Of a stretch of DNA of 64,000 bases, positions 52,627-62,288 are shown one piece after another. This DNA is from an uncultured Pelagibacteraceae bacterium (GTDB lineage Bacteria; Pseudomonadota; Alphaproteobacteria; Pelagibacterales; Pelagibacteraceae). The stretch's first letter is position 1, and every line of letters begins with the position of its first letter. A program made the translations under genes and the position numbers. The stretch covers positions 1-64,000 of the forward strand of contig CACGAU010000007.1 in the NCBI GenBank assembly GCA_902571135.1. Direction: 5' to 3'. The notes under the pieces are model-generated. The model was not told the origin of the DNA. It saw nothing but the letters and a program-made list of their open reading frames with translations, and searched no databases.

Positions 52627-53105
52627 TAAAAAAAAATTTTTTTATTAATTTATCTTTTATTCTGCTGATTTTTTTATTTGATAGAATTTCAAAAATTTAT
52701 GTAATTTATCTAGATAAGCAATTTCTCGGATCTGAAATACTTTCTTCGAAATTTTTAAATATAACTCTCATTTGGAATAAAGGAATTGCGTTTGGCTTAT
52801 TTTCTTTTAATGATCAAAATCTTTATAATATTTTAACAATTGTAATATTAGTATTAATTGTAGTAATTTTTTATATGACCAAGAATAGCTCAGGTTTTAA
52901 AAAGTACTCCCTTATGATGATTTTAGGAGGAGCACTTGGCAATATATATGATAGGGTTTTATATAAAGCTGTTCCAGATTTTATAGATTTACATATCCAA
53001 GATTTTCATTGGTTTATATTTAATATCGCAGATATATTTATTACGTTTGGTGTTATTTTTATGATATTGTTGGAATTTACTTATAAAGAGAGTAAAAATT
53101 TATGA
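52623..53105 (+). CDS. lspA: Prolipoprotein signal peptidase (signal peptidase II)
   Basis: Inner-membrane aspartic protease that cuts lipoprotein signal peptides. Four membrane helices are visible, with the catalytic aspartates in GGALGNIYDRV and FNIADIFITFG. ATG 52623 (protein starts MIKKNFFINLSF), overlapping the ileS stop, is preferred over an upstream start. Length 160 residues. Lipoprotein genes of this window (4581, 27099 and 53102) are its likely clients. Confidence 0.95.
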   Translation: MIKKNFFINLSFILLIFLFDRISKIYVIYLDKQFLGSEILSSKFLNITLIWNKGIAFGLFSFNDQNLYNILTIVILVLIVVIFYMTKNSSGFKKYSLMMILGGALGNIYDRVLYKAVPDFIDLHIQDFHWFIFNIADIFITFGVIFMILLEFTYKESKNL

Positions 53106-53413
53106 AATATCTTAGAATATTAATTTTAATTAAAATTTTATTATTTATTTATTCCTGCGCGACAGTTAAAGAAGGGTTTACCAATCAAAAAAAAACTAGC
53201 AGTGATGAGTTTTTAGTTGAAAAAAAATCACCTCTTATTTTACCGCCTGATTACAATAAACTGCCTCTGCCAGAAAATCTAGAAAACGAGGCAAATCTCA
53301 ATGAAAATAAAATTAAAGAATTGGTTTCAAATAATAATCAAACAAATGAAAAAATTAATAGTTCCAATCAAAATATTGAAGAATCATTAATTAAAAAAAT
53401 TAAGAAAAAATAA
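53102..53413 (+). CDS. DUF3035-like small lipoprotein
   Basis: A 103-residue lipoprotein with a signal ending in the lipobox YSC (Cys near residue 19). The conserved core SSDEFLVEKKSPLILPPDY-NKLPLP is the DUF3035 signature, and its place right after lspA is the usual one in alphaproteobacteria. The C-terminal half is asparagine-rich and likely disordered. It overlaps lspA by 4 bases and pgi by 1 base. Confidence 0.75.
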   Translation: MKYLRILILIKILLFIYSCATVKEGFTNQKKTSSDEFLVEKKSPLILPPDYNKLPLPENLENEANLNENKIKELVSNNNQTNEKINSSNQNIEESLIKKIKKK

Positions 53414-54570
53414 TGCTTACGTCGAGCATAAGCTTCATAAATTTCAAAAAAAAAAAATTTACAAACAAAATTAAGAAAAATTTAAATTTAATCATAAATG
53501 ATAACAGTGAAGTTATTAAGTCTTTAAGTAATAAATATAAAAATAGTTTTAAAAAAAAAAGAATAGGAAAGTATAAAAAGTTTTCTGATTTTAGATTAAT
53601 AGGCATGGGTGGTTCTACTTTAGGAGCTCAGGCGATTTATAAGTTTTTAAACAATAAAATAAAAAAAAATTTTATATTTATTGATAATCTTCAAAATTTT
53701 AAAAAAAAAAGGGATAAAAAAGAAAATTATGTTAATTTAATTGTGTCCAAATCTGGAAATACAATTGAAACTATAATTAACTCAAATATCCTTATTAAAA
53801 ATAAACAAAAAAATATTATAATTACGGAAAATAAAAAAAATTATCTTTATCTTCTTGGAGAAAAATTAAAAGCCGAAATTATTCACCATAATAATTTTAT
53901 TGGTGGAAGATATTCAGTTTTGTCTGAGGTTGGAATGTTGCCAGCCGAGTTGATGGGTCTAAAATCAAACGATTTCAAGCAATTTAATATGTTAATTAAA
54001 AATAAAAAATTTTTAAATTCATTAATAAATAACGTTAACTCTACACTTTTCTTTATTAAAAAAAAAAAATTTAATTCAATTATAATTAATTATGACGAAT
54101 GTTCAGAAAATTTATTTAAGTGGTATCAACAGTTGGTAGCTGAAAGTTTAGGAAAAAAAAAATTAGGTTTATTACCTATCGTATCGAACATGCCTAAAGA
54201 TAACCATAGTGTAATGCAACTTTATTTAGATGGAAATCAAAATAATTTTTTTACTTTCTTTTATGTTAATGATCAAAAATCTTATAAGATAAAAAATAGT
54301 CGTATTTTATCTTCACATCAATTTTTAAGAAATAAAAATGTTTTACAAATTTTATATGCTCAAAAAAAAGCAACTGAAAAAGTTTTTATTAAAAAAAAAA
54401 TTCCTTTTAGAAGTTTTGAAATTAAACGTAGAGATGAAAAAACTTTGGGCGAGTTATTTACTTTTTTTATATTAGAAACAATTCTAATTGGTAGATGTCT
54501 AAATTTAAATCCATTTGATCAGCCGGCAGTTGAATTGATTAAAAAAGAAACAAAAAAAATTTTAATTTGA
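53413..54570 (+). CDS. pgi: Glucose-6-phosphate isomerase, short divergent form
   Basis: Interconverts glucose-6-phosphate and fructose-6-phosphate. The SIS-domain stretches GMGGSTLGAQAIYKFL and VSKSGNTIET bind the sugar phosphate. Later motifs are QQLVAESLGKKKLGLLPI, DNHSVMQLYLDG, and a C-terminal LNPFDQPAVELIKK. At 385 residues it is shorter than the 440-550 residues of standard PGI. Twelve A's in a row near its start (53446-53457, inside the reading frame) are prone to slippage. It is convergent with rsmD, sharing 9 bases. Confidence 0.88.
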   Translation: MLTSSISFINFKKKKFTNKIKKNLNLIINDNSEVIKSLSNKYKNSFKKKRIGKYKKFSDFRLIGMGGSTLGAQAIYKFLNNKIKKNFIFIDNLQNFKKKRDKKENYVNLIVSKSGNTIETIINSNILIKNKQKNIIITENKKNYLYLLGEKLKAEIIHHNNFIGGRYSVLSEVGMLPAELMGLKSNDFKQFNMLIKNKKFLNSLINNVNSTLFFIKKKKFNSIIINYDECSENLFKWYQQLVAESLGKKKLGLLPIVSNMPKDNHSVMQLYLDGNQNNFFTFFYVNDQKSYKIKNSRILSSHQFLRNKNVLQILYAQKKATEKVFIKKKIPFRSFEIKRRDEKTLGELFTFFILETILIGRCLNLNPFDQPAVELIKKETKKILI

Positions 54571-55128
54571 TTGTGAAATAAATAAAACTTTAGAAATTCC
54601 ATATTTTTTTTCTTCAGTAATTTTGAAATTTTCTGGAATGATATCGGTTTCATTTTTATGTCTATGCAAAATAATTATACAATTTTTTTTAATAATCTTT
54701 GTTTTTTCAAGTTTTAAAAATAGTACTTTTAAATTTTTATCTTTATAGGGTGGATCCATAAAAATCAGATCAAATTGACTTTTTAAATTAAAATCTAGAT
54801 TGTCTTCATATATGTCTTTTTCAATAATTTCATAATTTTTGATAGGGTCTAATTTATGTATATTTTCTTTTAGAACAGGCAAGACCCCAGTATAATTTTC
54901 AACAAAAGTCACGCTTTTAGCACCCCTTGATAAACACTCAATGCCAAATGATCCAACTCCAGAAAATAAATCTAATACATCAGAATTTTTTAATTCTATT
55001 CCTAATTTATTTGAATGAACAATAATATTAAAAATGGATTCTTTTACTAAGTCTTTTAATGGTCTAGTTTTTAAATCTCTAGGGTCTAAAATTTTTTTTC
55101 CTTTAAAAATTCCAGAAATAATTCTCAT
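54562..55128 (-). CDS. rsmD: 16S rRNA (guanine966-N2)-methyltransferase RsmD
   Basis: A 188-residue SAM-dependent methyltransferase. RIISGIFKGKKI is the family start, TRPLKDLVKESIFNI follows, the SAM loop is VLDLFSGVGSFGIEC, and the catalytic motif is DPPY in LIFMDPPYKD. It starts on the last base of purD, indicating coupling on the minus strand. Confidence 0.93.
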   Translation of the reverse strand: MRIISGIFKGKKILDPRDLKTRPLKDLVKESIFNIIVHSNKLGIELKNSDVLDLFSGVGSFGIECLSRGAKSVTFVENYTGVLPVLKENIHKLDPIKNYEIIEKDIYEDNLDFNLKSQFDLIFMDPPYKDKNLKVLFLKLEKTKIIKKNCIIILHRHKNETDIIPENFKITEEKKYGISKVLFISQSN

Positions 55129-56390
55129 TATTTAATCACTCTATGTCCAATGTCGCTTCTGTAGAAACCATCAGACCAATTTAAAATTTTTAATTTTTTA
55201 ATTATATTTTCTCTAGCAAATTTAAAATCATGTGCAAGACTTATAAAATTTAGCACTCTTCCACCTATAGCATATACTTTTCCGTTTTTTTCAGAAGTTC
55301 CAGCGTGAAATAAATATTCATTTTTATTGAGATTTAATTTTTTTAAATTTTCTATTTCAATATTTCTCTTAAATGTATCGGGATATCCTTTAGAACATAA
55401 AACAATACACAAACTTTTTTCCTGAGACCATTCTAGGTTTACATCTGTTAGTCTCTTTTCACAGCAAGCTAAAAAAATATCAATTAAATCTGTTTTTAAT
55501 TTAGGTAAAATAGTTTGGCACTCAGGATCACCCATTCTTACATTATATTCAATTAGAAATGGCTCATTTTTTACAATCATTAAACCAGTATACAAAAAAC
55601 CTTTATACTCAGTCCCTAGTTCAGACAAACCTTTAAGTGTAGGTTTGATTATTTTATTTATTATTTTATTTTTAAGCTCTTCATTAATTAATCTAGAAGG
55701 TGAATAAGCGCCCATGCCACCAGTATTTTTTCCTTTATCTCCCTCTAAAACTCTTTTGTGATCTTGTGCTGTCTCAAAATATTTAAATGTTTTTCCATCA
55801 TGAATTGTAAAGAAGCTCATTTCTTCTCCTTCTAAAAATTCTTCTATCAGTAAATTTTTTGCATCACCAAATTTTCCATTAAAAATTTCTTCTATAGCAA
55901 TATTTCCTTCAATTTTATTATTACAGATATAAACACCTTTTCCTGCAGCAAGATTATCAGCTTTAATTACCAATGGAAAATTTGAACTCAAGAGGAATTT
56001 ATATGCTTCTTTTTTGTTTTCAAAAATTCCAAATTTTGCTGTTGGAATATGAAATTTCTTACAAAGATTTTTTGTGAAAATTTTTGAACCTTCTAATTGT
56101 GATGCTTTTTTATTTGGGCCGAAGACTTTTATTTTAAATTTTTCTAAATAGTCTACCAAACCAGATACTAAAGGCTGTTCTGGACCAACTACAACTAAAT
56201 CAATATTATTATCAATTATAAAAGTTTTTATACTTTCAAAATCATTCATATCTATTTTTATATTTTCCGCAATTTCTTCTGTTCCTGCATTTCCTGGAAA
56301 ACAAAATAATTTATTAATTTTGTTAGAATTTTTTAAACTTTTGCAAATTGCATGCTCTCTTCCTCCACTTCCTATTATTCCAATTTTCAT
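55128..56390 (-). CDS. purD: Phosphoribosylamine-glycine ligase (GAR synthetase)
   Basis: ATP-grasp enzyme for step two of de novo purine synthesis, 420 residues. It begins KIGIIGSGGREHAI, has VVGPEQPLVSGLVD, VIKADNLAAGKGV and NTGGMGAYSP, then the metal site EYNVRMGDPECQ. It shows that this cell can also build purines, so the catabolic island is not a substitute for synthesis. Confidence 0.96.
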   Translation of the reverse strand: MKIGIIGSGGREHAICKSLKNSNKINKLFCFPGNAGTEEIAENIKIDMNDFESIKTFIIDNNIDLVVVGPEQPLVSGLVDYLEKFKIKVFGPNKKASQLEGSKIFTKNLCKKFHIPTAKFGIFENKKEAYKFLLSSNFPLVIKADNLAAGKGVYICNNKIEGNIAIEEIFNGKFGDAKNLLIEEFLEGEEMSFFTIHDGKTFKYFETAQDHKRVLEGDKGKNTGGMGAYSPSRLINEELKNKIINKIIKPTLKGLSELGTEYKGFLYTGLMIVKNEPFLIEYNVRMGDPECQTILPKLKTDLIDIFLACCEKRLTDVNLEWSQEKSLCIVLCSKGYPDTFKRNIEIENLKKLNLNKNEYLFHAGTSEKNGKVYAIGGRVLNFISLAHDFKFARENIIKKLKILNWSDGFYRSDIGHRVIK

Positions 56391-56414
56391 ATAGAAATAT
56401 ATAAACTAAAAATA

Positions 56415-56606
56415 ATGAAAAAATTAGCAAAAATAAAATATTTACCAAATAATTTTCAAATAGTTGAGCAAGGAGACTATGTTGAGTGTGCTGTCTCTGG
56501 AAAAAAAATTAATTTAGAAGATTTAACTTATTGGAATGTAGAATTACAAGAGCCGTATTTCTCTTACAAAGAAGCTTCTGAAAAAAGAGAAATGCGAAAA
56601 GAATAA
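56415..56606 (+). CDS. DUF2093 family small protein
   Basis: A 63-residue protein starting MKKLAKIKYLPNNFQIV. The core QGDYVECAVSGKKINLEDLTYW and the end EPYFSYKEASEKRE are the DUF2093 pattern, widely conserved in alphaproteobacteria and of unknown function. It starts from ATG 56415; the open frame extends further back into the antisense of purD, which is not used. Confidence 0.8.
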   Translation: MKKLAKIKYLPNNFQIVEQGDYVECAVSGKKINLEDLTYWNVELQEPYFSYKEASEKREMRKE

Positions 56607-56612
56607 TAATAT

Positions 56613-57473
56613 CTATTTCCAACGATTATGCGACCAAATCCATTGATCTGGTTTTTTAACAACCATTTTCTCTAGAATTTTATTCAGCTCATCTGTGATG
56701 GTTTTGACTGAAGTTTCTTTTGAAAAGTAAACTGGTTCATTAATACATATTTTAAATTTTAAACCAGCTACTCTTTCAATATATATTGGAACAATTGGAA
56801 TATTAAATTTTTTAACTAATTGAGCAGGTATTGTGGTTGTTAATGCTTTTTCATTAAAAAAATTAGATAAAATACCTTCCGAGACTCTTTGATCAATCAT
56901 TAAAGCTGTGGATAAATTTTTATTTTTAAAAGATATTAATTTTTTTAATCCTCCAATTCCTTTCTTAATTTGATTTTTACAAATGTATTTTTTTCTAATT
57001 CTTTCCATAAAGTTATTTAAAAAAATATTATTTAATGGTCTATATATTGCACATAAATTTATTCCTGATTTCTCTAAATGCATCGCCATTAATTCAAAGT
57101 TGCTGAAGTGCCCAGAAATAAAGATGACTTGCTTGTTATTAGATTTAATATTTTCAAGTATATTCTGACCAACTATTTCTATATTTTGAGAAAGTTTTCC
57201 AGATCTAAATTCATTCATAAACATAAATTCTGCAAAAACTCTCCCATAGTTATTCCACATTAAGTTAGCAATATTTGTAATTTCTTTAATTTCTATGTTT
57301 GGATAAACTCTTTTAATATTTGAATGTATTGTTTTTTTTGGTCTAAAAAAAGGTCCAATTTTTTCAAAAATTTTCCCACTTAATCTTGATGATAAACTTG
57401 GGCCAAGAATTTTAAAAAATATAAAACATAAAATTGTTAAAATGAATTGTATAAAATAATTTAAATATTTCAT
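56613..57473 (-). CDS. lpxL: Lipid A late acyltransferase (LpxL/HtrB family)
   Basis: Adds a secondary acyl chain to Kdo-lipid A precursors at the inner membrane. One N-terminal membrane segment is followed by the catalytic HxxxxE/D motif in SGHFSNFE (about residue 120), then RPLNN and MIDQRVSEG. The length of 286 residues is normal. It lies downstream of lpxK, waaA and the ABC exporter on the same strand, forming a lipid A/Kdo operon. Confidence 0.88.
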   Translation of the reverse strand: MKYLNYFIQFILTILCFIFFKILGPSLSSRLSGKIFEKIGPFFRPKKTIHSNIKRVYPNIEIKEITNIANLMWNNYGRVFAEFMFMNEFRSGKLSQNIEIVGQNILENIKSNNKQVIFISGHFSNFELMAMHLEKSGINLCAIYRPLNNIFLNNFMERIRKKYICKNQIKKGIGGLKKLISFKNKNLSTALMIDQRVSEGILSNFFNEKALTTTIPAQLVKKFNIPIVPIYIERVAGLKFKICINEPVYFSKETSVKTITDELNKILEKMVVKKPDQWIWSHNRWK

Positions 57474-57476
57474 TTT

Positions 57477-58403
57477 TTATAAAATTGTTTCAATAATTTT
57501 ATTTTCATCGATAATTTTTAACTCTATTTCAATAAATTTAATTTCATCTAAATATTTTTTATTTAATCTATGGTAGTCTTTTTTAGTTGTTAATATTTTA
57601 GCATTTAGTTTTCTAGCTTTAGATATAATTTTTTCTACATCATTACTTTTATAATTATAATGGTCTGGAAACTCTATATTTTCAATAATATCTAATCCAT
57701 AATTGTTAAGCATTTTAATAAATGTTTTATGATTTCCTATTCCTGAGAAAACAAAATATTTCTCAGTTTTGTCAAATTCTCCCAAATTTATTGGTTCATA
57801 TTTTCCAACATGAATTTTAATTTCAGAATTAATCTTTTGAATTTCATCTTTTAAATAATCAATATTTTCTAAATTACCATTTAAAAATACATGGTTATAA
57901 TTTTTTAAATTATTTATATTCTCTCTTAATGGACCGGCAGGAATTGTTAGTCCATTACCTTTCCAATTCAAAGTATTAAAACAAACTAAATTAAAATCAT
58001 ATTTTATTGATGGATCTTGAAGACCATCATCAAGAATTGCAAATTTATAATTTTCTTTTTCTGCATTCTGGATAGCTTCAAATCTTGTTTTGCCTAAAAA
58101 AAGCTTACCTTCTTTTTCTAAAAGTTTTTGTTCATCAGCCTGATCTGTATAGAATTTTTTAACAAAACATGTTTTGATATTTCTTTTTTTCAAAATTTTA
58201 TTAATTTGAATACTTAATGAAGTTTTTCCTGTTCCACCAATATAAATATTTCCAACGCAAACTGTTTTGATTTTAAATTTGTATGGATCATTTCTTTTAA
58301 ACAGGTTATTCAGATATTGTAGTAGAACTGCAAACGGTAATAGTATATATGCAATTAAATTTGGTTCCTTAAAATCCCAAAATTTAGGTTTTTTTAAATT
58401 CAT
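57477..58403 (-). CDS. lpxK: Tetraacyldisaccharide 4'-kinase
   Basis: Phosphorylates the lipid A disaccharide at position 4'. The P-loop lies in VGNIYIGGTGKTSLSIQI, followed by DDGLQDPSI, the family active-site stretch. A hydrophobic N-terminal helix anchors it to the inner membrane. 308 residues. The gene overlaps waaA by 20 bases and is separated from lpxL by 3 bases. Confidence 0.93.
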   Translation of the reverse strand: MNLKKPKFWDFKEPNLIAYILLPFAVLLQYLNNLFKRNDPYKFKIKTVCVGNIYIGGTGKTSLSIQINKILKKRNIKTCFVKKFYTDQADEQKLLEKEGKLFLGKTRFEAIQNAEKENYKFAILDDGLQDPSIKYDFNLVCFNTLNWKGNGLTIPAGPLRENINNLKNYNHVFLNGNLENIDYLKDEIQKINSEIKIHVGKYEPINLGEFDKTEKYFVFSGIGNHKTFIKMLNNYGLDIIENIEFPDHYNYKSNDVEKIISKARKLNAKILTTKKDYHRLNKKYLDEIKFIEIELKIIDENKIIETIL

Positions 58404-59634
58404 TAATAAATAAATTATCTAATTCTTTTATAGTTTTTTTTAGGATTTTATCTCCTATATTTTTTATCCTTGATCCTGAATGTTTATTTTTTTTAAATAT
58501 TATTGAGGAAGCTAACTGAGTTGGTGTATTTATTTGTTTTGAAATTTTAAAATCTTTAAGCAATTTATATACATCTTTAAAGTTATCCGTATTAGGACCA
58601 TGAAATATTTTTGCGCCAAATCTTGCAGCTTCTAGCGGGTTTTGACCACCTCTATTTATAATAGATCCACCTAAAAAAACTGAAGAAGCAATTTTATGAA
58701 ATTTCTTTGTTTCTCCAAAAGTATCTACAATATAAATATCAATATCTCTTAAACTTTTAATAGATGAACTGTGGCAACATACTTTTAAATTAAGTTCTTC
58801 GATTTTATCAACTATTTCATTAACACGGTGTATATGTCTTGGAATAATGATTGTAATTAAATTCTTAATTTTTTTCTTTAGTTCAATGTGTGTTTTTGCA
58901 CAAAATATTTCTTCATTATTATGAGTACTAGATGCAACCCATACTTTTTTTTTTGTGAATTCATTTTTTAGTTTAGAGTTAATAGCACCTAAGTTCTCGT
59001 TTGGATCTTCGGCAAATTTTAGATTTCCAATTAATTTAATATTTTTTAATTTTATTTTTTTTAGGAAAAATTTAGTCTCTCTATTTTGTGGGTAAACAAC
59101 TGTTACTTTATCAAAAATAGATTTCGCAAAATTTTTAATTTTCATCCAATTATTTTGAGTTTTTAAAGTTAATCTAGCATTTAGTAAAACTAGTGGAATT
59201 CTTCTATTTTTGAGTTCACTAAACATACTTGGCCAAATTTCTGACTCAACAAAGAGTGCTACATTTGGTTTCCAAAAGTTTATAAATTTTTTAGAGAAAA
59301 ATATATGATCGATTGGATAAAACTGATGAATAGTTTTTTTAAAATTAAATTTTCTTAACACCTTAGATGAACTTAAGGTACTTGAGGTTATTAAAATTTG
59401 ACTAATTAATTTATTTTTTTCGTAATTTTTAATTAAAGGAATAATACTCAATATCTCCCCGACACTTGCACCATGAAACCAAATAAGTTTACCTTTTTTT
59501 TTAGTTCTTGTTGGAAAAACAAATTTTTCTATAAATCTTTTTTTATCTTCTTTTTTTTTAAAAATTCTAAAAAGAATTATTAATGGTGAGATTAACAACA
59601 ATAATGAAACAATTAATTGATAAAAAAAAAACAT
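58384..59634 (-). CDS. waaA: 3-deoxy-D-manno-octulosonic acid (Kdo) transferase
   Basis: Attaches Kdo to lipid A, 416 residues with one N-terminal membrane segment. Features are IWFHGASVGEILS, the acceptor region FVESEIWPSMF, IPLVLLNARL, and the nucleotide-sugar part LGGSIINRGGQNPLEAA. The enzyme directs LPS core synthesis. It ends within lpxK and begins 2 bases after the exporter gene. Confidence 0.94.
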   Translation of the reverse strand: MFFFYQLIVSLLLLISPLIILFRIFKKKEDKKRFIEKFVFPTRTKKKGKLIWFHGASVGEILSIIPLIKNYEKNKLISQILITSSTLSSSKVLRKFNFKKTIHQFYPIDHIFFSKKFINFWKPNVALFVESEIWPSMFSELKNRRIPLVLLNARLTLKTQNNWMKIKNFAKSIFDKVTVVYPQNRETKFFLKKIKLKNIKLIGNLKFAEDPNENLGAINSKLKNEFTKKKVWVASSTHNNEEIFCAKTHIELKKKIKNLITIIIPRHIHRVNEIVDKIEELNLKVCCHSSSIKSLRDIDIYIVDTFGETKKFHKIASSVFLGGSIINRGGQNPLEAARFGAKIFHGPNTDNFKDVYKLLKDFKISKQINTPTQLASSIIFKKNKHSGSRIKNIGDKILKKTIKELDNLFINEFKKT

Positions 59635-59636
59635 AT

Positions 59637-61373
59637 TTATTTTTGAATTTGTTGCTCATAGAAATGTTTATATAATTCAGATTTTCTTAAAAGATCCTCA
59701 TGTTTACCAGACCCCACTACTTTTCCAGAGTCAATTACATAAATATTACTCGAATTTAAAATTGTTGATAATCGATGCGCTATTACAATTGTAGTTTTAT
59801 CTTTTGTTAAAACTTTTAGAGCTTCTTGAATTTTTGATTCAGTTTCAGAATCTAAAGAGGAAGTTGCCTCATCTAGTAATATAATTGAGTTTTTCTTTAA
59901 CATAGCTCGAGCTATGGATAATCTCTGTTTTTCTCCACCTGACAACCTAACTCCATTTTCACCAATCATAGTCTCATATTTATCTGGCAATTTATTAATA
60001 AATTCATCACAAAATGATAGCTTTGATACAGTTAACACCTCATCCTCTGTGGCGTTTTCATTGGCATACTTAATATTATTTATGATTGTATCATCAAATA
60101 AAGTGGTCTCCTGACTAACCATCGAGATTTCTTTTCTAAGAGAGTTTATTGTTGTTTTATAAATTGATTGGTCATCAATAGTAATATCCCCCGACTGAGA
60201 GTCGTAAAACCTTGGTATTAAGTTCATTATTGTTGATTTTCCAGAACCACTGTGCCCAACTAAAGAGGTCATTTTTCCTCCTCTAAATTCAAGATTAATT
60301 AAATTTAATGTTTGTTCTCCTTCAGACTCGTATGAAAAATTTATATCTTTAAATTTGATTTCTGAATTTTTAATTTTTATATCCTTTGCATCTGGAGAAT
60401 TATTAATCATATTCTTTTGGTCAATGATTGGCATTATCCTCGATGCAGCAGATAAACCTTGATTTAAAACCATATTAAGTGTCGATAATGACCTTACAGG
60501 TTGATAAGCTAGCATCATAGCTGCTAAAAAAGAGAAAAAATTATTTATATCAAGTTCACCTTTAGAAATTAATATTCCAGAATAAAATATTAAAATTGCA
60601 ATCATTATACCTGTAAGGGTTTCCATAATTGGAGACATTCTTACAAAAACAGTTTGTATTTTTTGATTTTTTTCTTTTAATTGTGTCAAATATTCATCTG
60701 CTCTATTTTTTTCAAAACTTTCCTTTTGAAATATTTTAATTAGTTTATGATTTTTAAATAACTCAACTAAGTAAGTGGTCAAAAAACCTGACTTTTGCTG
60801 AGCTTCAGTTGTTACCTTGTTAATTCTTTTGCCCAATGTTTTTGCCGAAATACTCGCAAGTGGTATCATTACAATCGAAATAAGCGCAAGTTTCCAATTT
60901 TGAAAAAACATCACAAATAATAGGCCGATTAAGGTTAATGAGTCTTTGAACAAAGTTAATATCGCATTACTTAACAAGTTTGTAATATGTGTTACATCAT
61001 AAGTTAAATTTGATATGAATTTTCCAGAGTGTTTTTTATCAATTATTTGAGTATCAGTTCCAATCAAGGTATTAACCATATCATATTGTAATTTTTTCTT
61101 GATAGACTCTCCAACTCCAATCATTGTTGCTTTCGCGTAATACAAAGATAAACCCTTAGTTGTAAATGCAAAGATAATCATTATGGGTATTAAAATTAAT
61201 AAGGATTGATCTTTTTCTATAAATATTTTTTCTATAGCCGGATCTAAGAGCCAAGCAATAGCTGAAGTACTACTTGCTACTAGAATAGAAAAAAAAGCAG
61301 CAATTATAATTTTATTTAAATATTTTTTAGAATAATCTTTATATAATCTTTTATAAATTGTTGTTTTATCCAT
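59637..61373 (-). CDS. msbA: MsbA-like ABC exporter (lipid A flippase family)
   Basis: A 578-residue half-transporter with fused membrane and ATPase domains. Six membrane helices cover about residues 20-320. The ATPase has Walker A VGHSGSGKST, signature LSGGEKQRLSIARAML, Walker B ILLDEATSSLD and the H-loop IVIAHRLST. Its place directly before waaA-lpxK-lpxL supports transport of lipid A core across the inner membrane. It begins on the last base of ubiA. Confidence 0.9.
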   Translation of the reverse strand: MDKTTIYKRLYKDYSKKYLNKIIIAAFFSILVASSTSAIAWLLDPAIEKIFIEKDQSLLILIPIMIIFAFTTKGLSLYYAKATMIGVGESIKKKLQYDMVNTLIGTDTQIIDKKHSGKFISNLTYDVTHITNLLSNAILTLFKDSLTLIGLLFVMFFQNWKLALISIVMIPLASISAKTLGKRINKVTTEAQQKSGFLTTYLVELFKNHKLIKIFQKESFEKNRADEYLTQLKEKNQKIQTVFVRMSPIMETLTGIMIAILIFYSGILISKGELDINNFFSFLAAMMLAYQPVRSLSTLNMVLNQGLSAASRIMPIIDQKNMINNSPDAKDIKIKNSEIKFKDINFSYESEGEQTLNLINLEFRGGKMTSLVGHSGSGKSTIMNLIPRFYDSQSGDITIDDQSIYKTTINSLRKEISMVSQETTLFDDTIINNIKYANENATEDEVLTVSKLSFCDEFINKLPDKYETMIGENGVRLSGGEKQRLSIARAMLKKNSIILLDEATSSLDSETESKIQEALKVLTKDKTTIVIAHRLSTILNSSNIYVIDSGKVVGSGKHEDLLRKSELYKHFYEQQIQK

Positions 61374-62239
61374 TATAAAATTTTAACTATTAAAATATTT
61401 AAAAATATTATTAATCCAAATAAATTATTACTTTTAAAAGCATTCAAACAACTGGAAGGATTTTTTAAATCAAATATTTTTATCTGATAAAGAAATAAAT
61501 GTATAAGTGCTATTAACATTAAAAAATAATAACTAAAGTGAAAATTCATTTTGAATCCTCCGACAATAAAAAAAATAATTACAAATGCATAGCATACAAA
61601 CAAAAATTCTTTAGCTTTACCTTTAAATTTAATTGATGTTGATTTTAATCCTATTATTTCGTCATCTTTAATATCTTGATACCCATAAATAGTGTCATAG
61701 CCCAGTGTCCAAAATATGGCTCCGATATAGAACAGAATAGGTATTATTTCTAAATTGCTATTAACAGCGGTCCAACCCAGAATAAGCCCATAGTTAAAAG
61801 TAGTACCCAAAAATAGTTGGGGCCAGTAAGTGAGTCTTTTCATAAGTGGATAAGTGAATGCAAGTGGCATCGAACCTAAAGCTAAAATAATTGTAAATGA
61901 GTTAAAATTTAATAGAACCAAAAGAGCAAGAAAACATAGAATTATAGAATAAAAAATGCCAAGTTTTATTGAAACTTTACCTGATGCGATAGGCCTATTT
62001 TTTGTCCGAAATACTTTTGCATCAAATTCTTTATCCAGTATATCATTTACTATACAGCCAGCTGATCTCATCAACACTGAACCTAAAAAAAATAAAATTA
62101 AATAAAAAAAATAATTATTTAAATTTGAAGAAAAATCATAAGCCAATGTTAAACCCCATGCACATGGCCAAAATAACAACATAAAGCCAATTGGTTTTTT
62201 TAATCTAGTTAATTCAACGAAAAGATTTAATTGGTTCAT
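61373..62239 (-). CDS. ubiA: 4-hydroxybenzoate polyprenyltransferase
   Basis: Integral membrane enzyme that adds the isoprenoid tail in ubiquinone synthesis, 288 residues, about eight helices. The first prenyl-diphosphate motif is NDILDKEFDAKVFRTKNRPI and the second DIKDDEIIGLKS after GYDTIYGYQ. It is divergent from the DUF2721 gene across about 49 bases. Confidence 0.93.
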   Translation of the reverse strand: MNQLNLFVELTRLKKPIGFMLLFWPCAWGLTLAYDFSSNLNNYFFYLILFFLGSVLMRSAGCIVNDILDKEFDAKVFRTKNRPIASGKVSIKLGIFYSIILCFLALLVLLNFNSFTIILALGSMPLAFTYPLMKRLTYWPQLFLGTTFNYGLILGWTAVNSNLEIIPILFYIGAIFWTLGYDTIYGYQDIKDDEIIGLKSTSIKFKGKAKEFLFVCYAFVIIFFIVGGFKMNFHFSYYFLMLIALIHLFLYQIKIFDLKNPSSCLNAFKSNNLFGLIIFLNILIVKIL

Positions 62240-62288
62240 ATTTTACTTGTAAATAACAAAGGCTAGTTTCATAATCAAATTGATTCGT

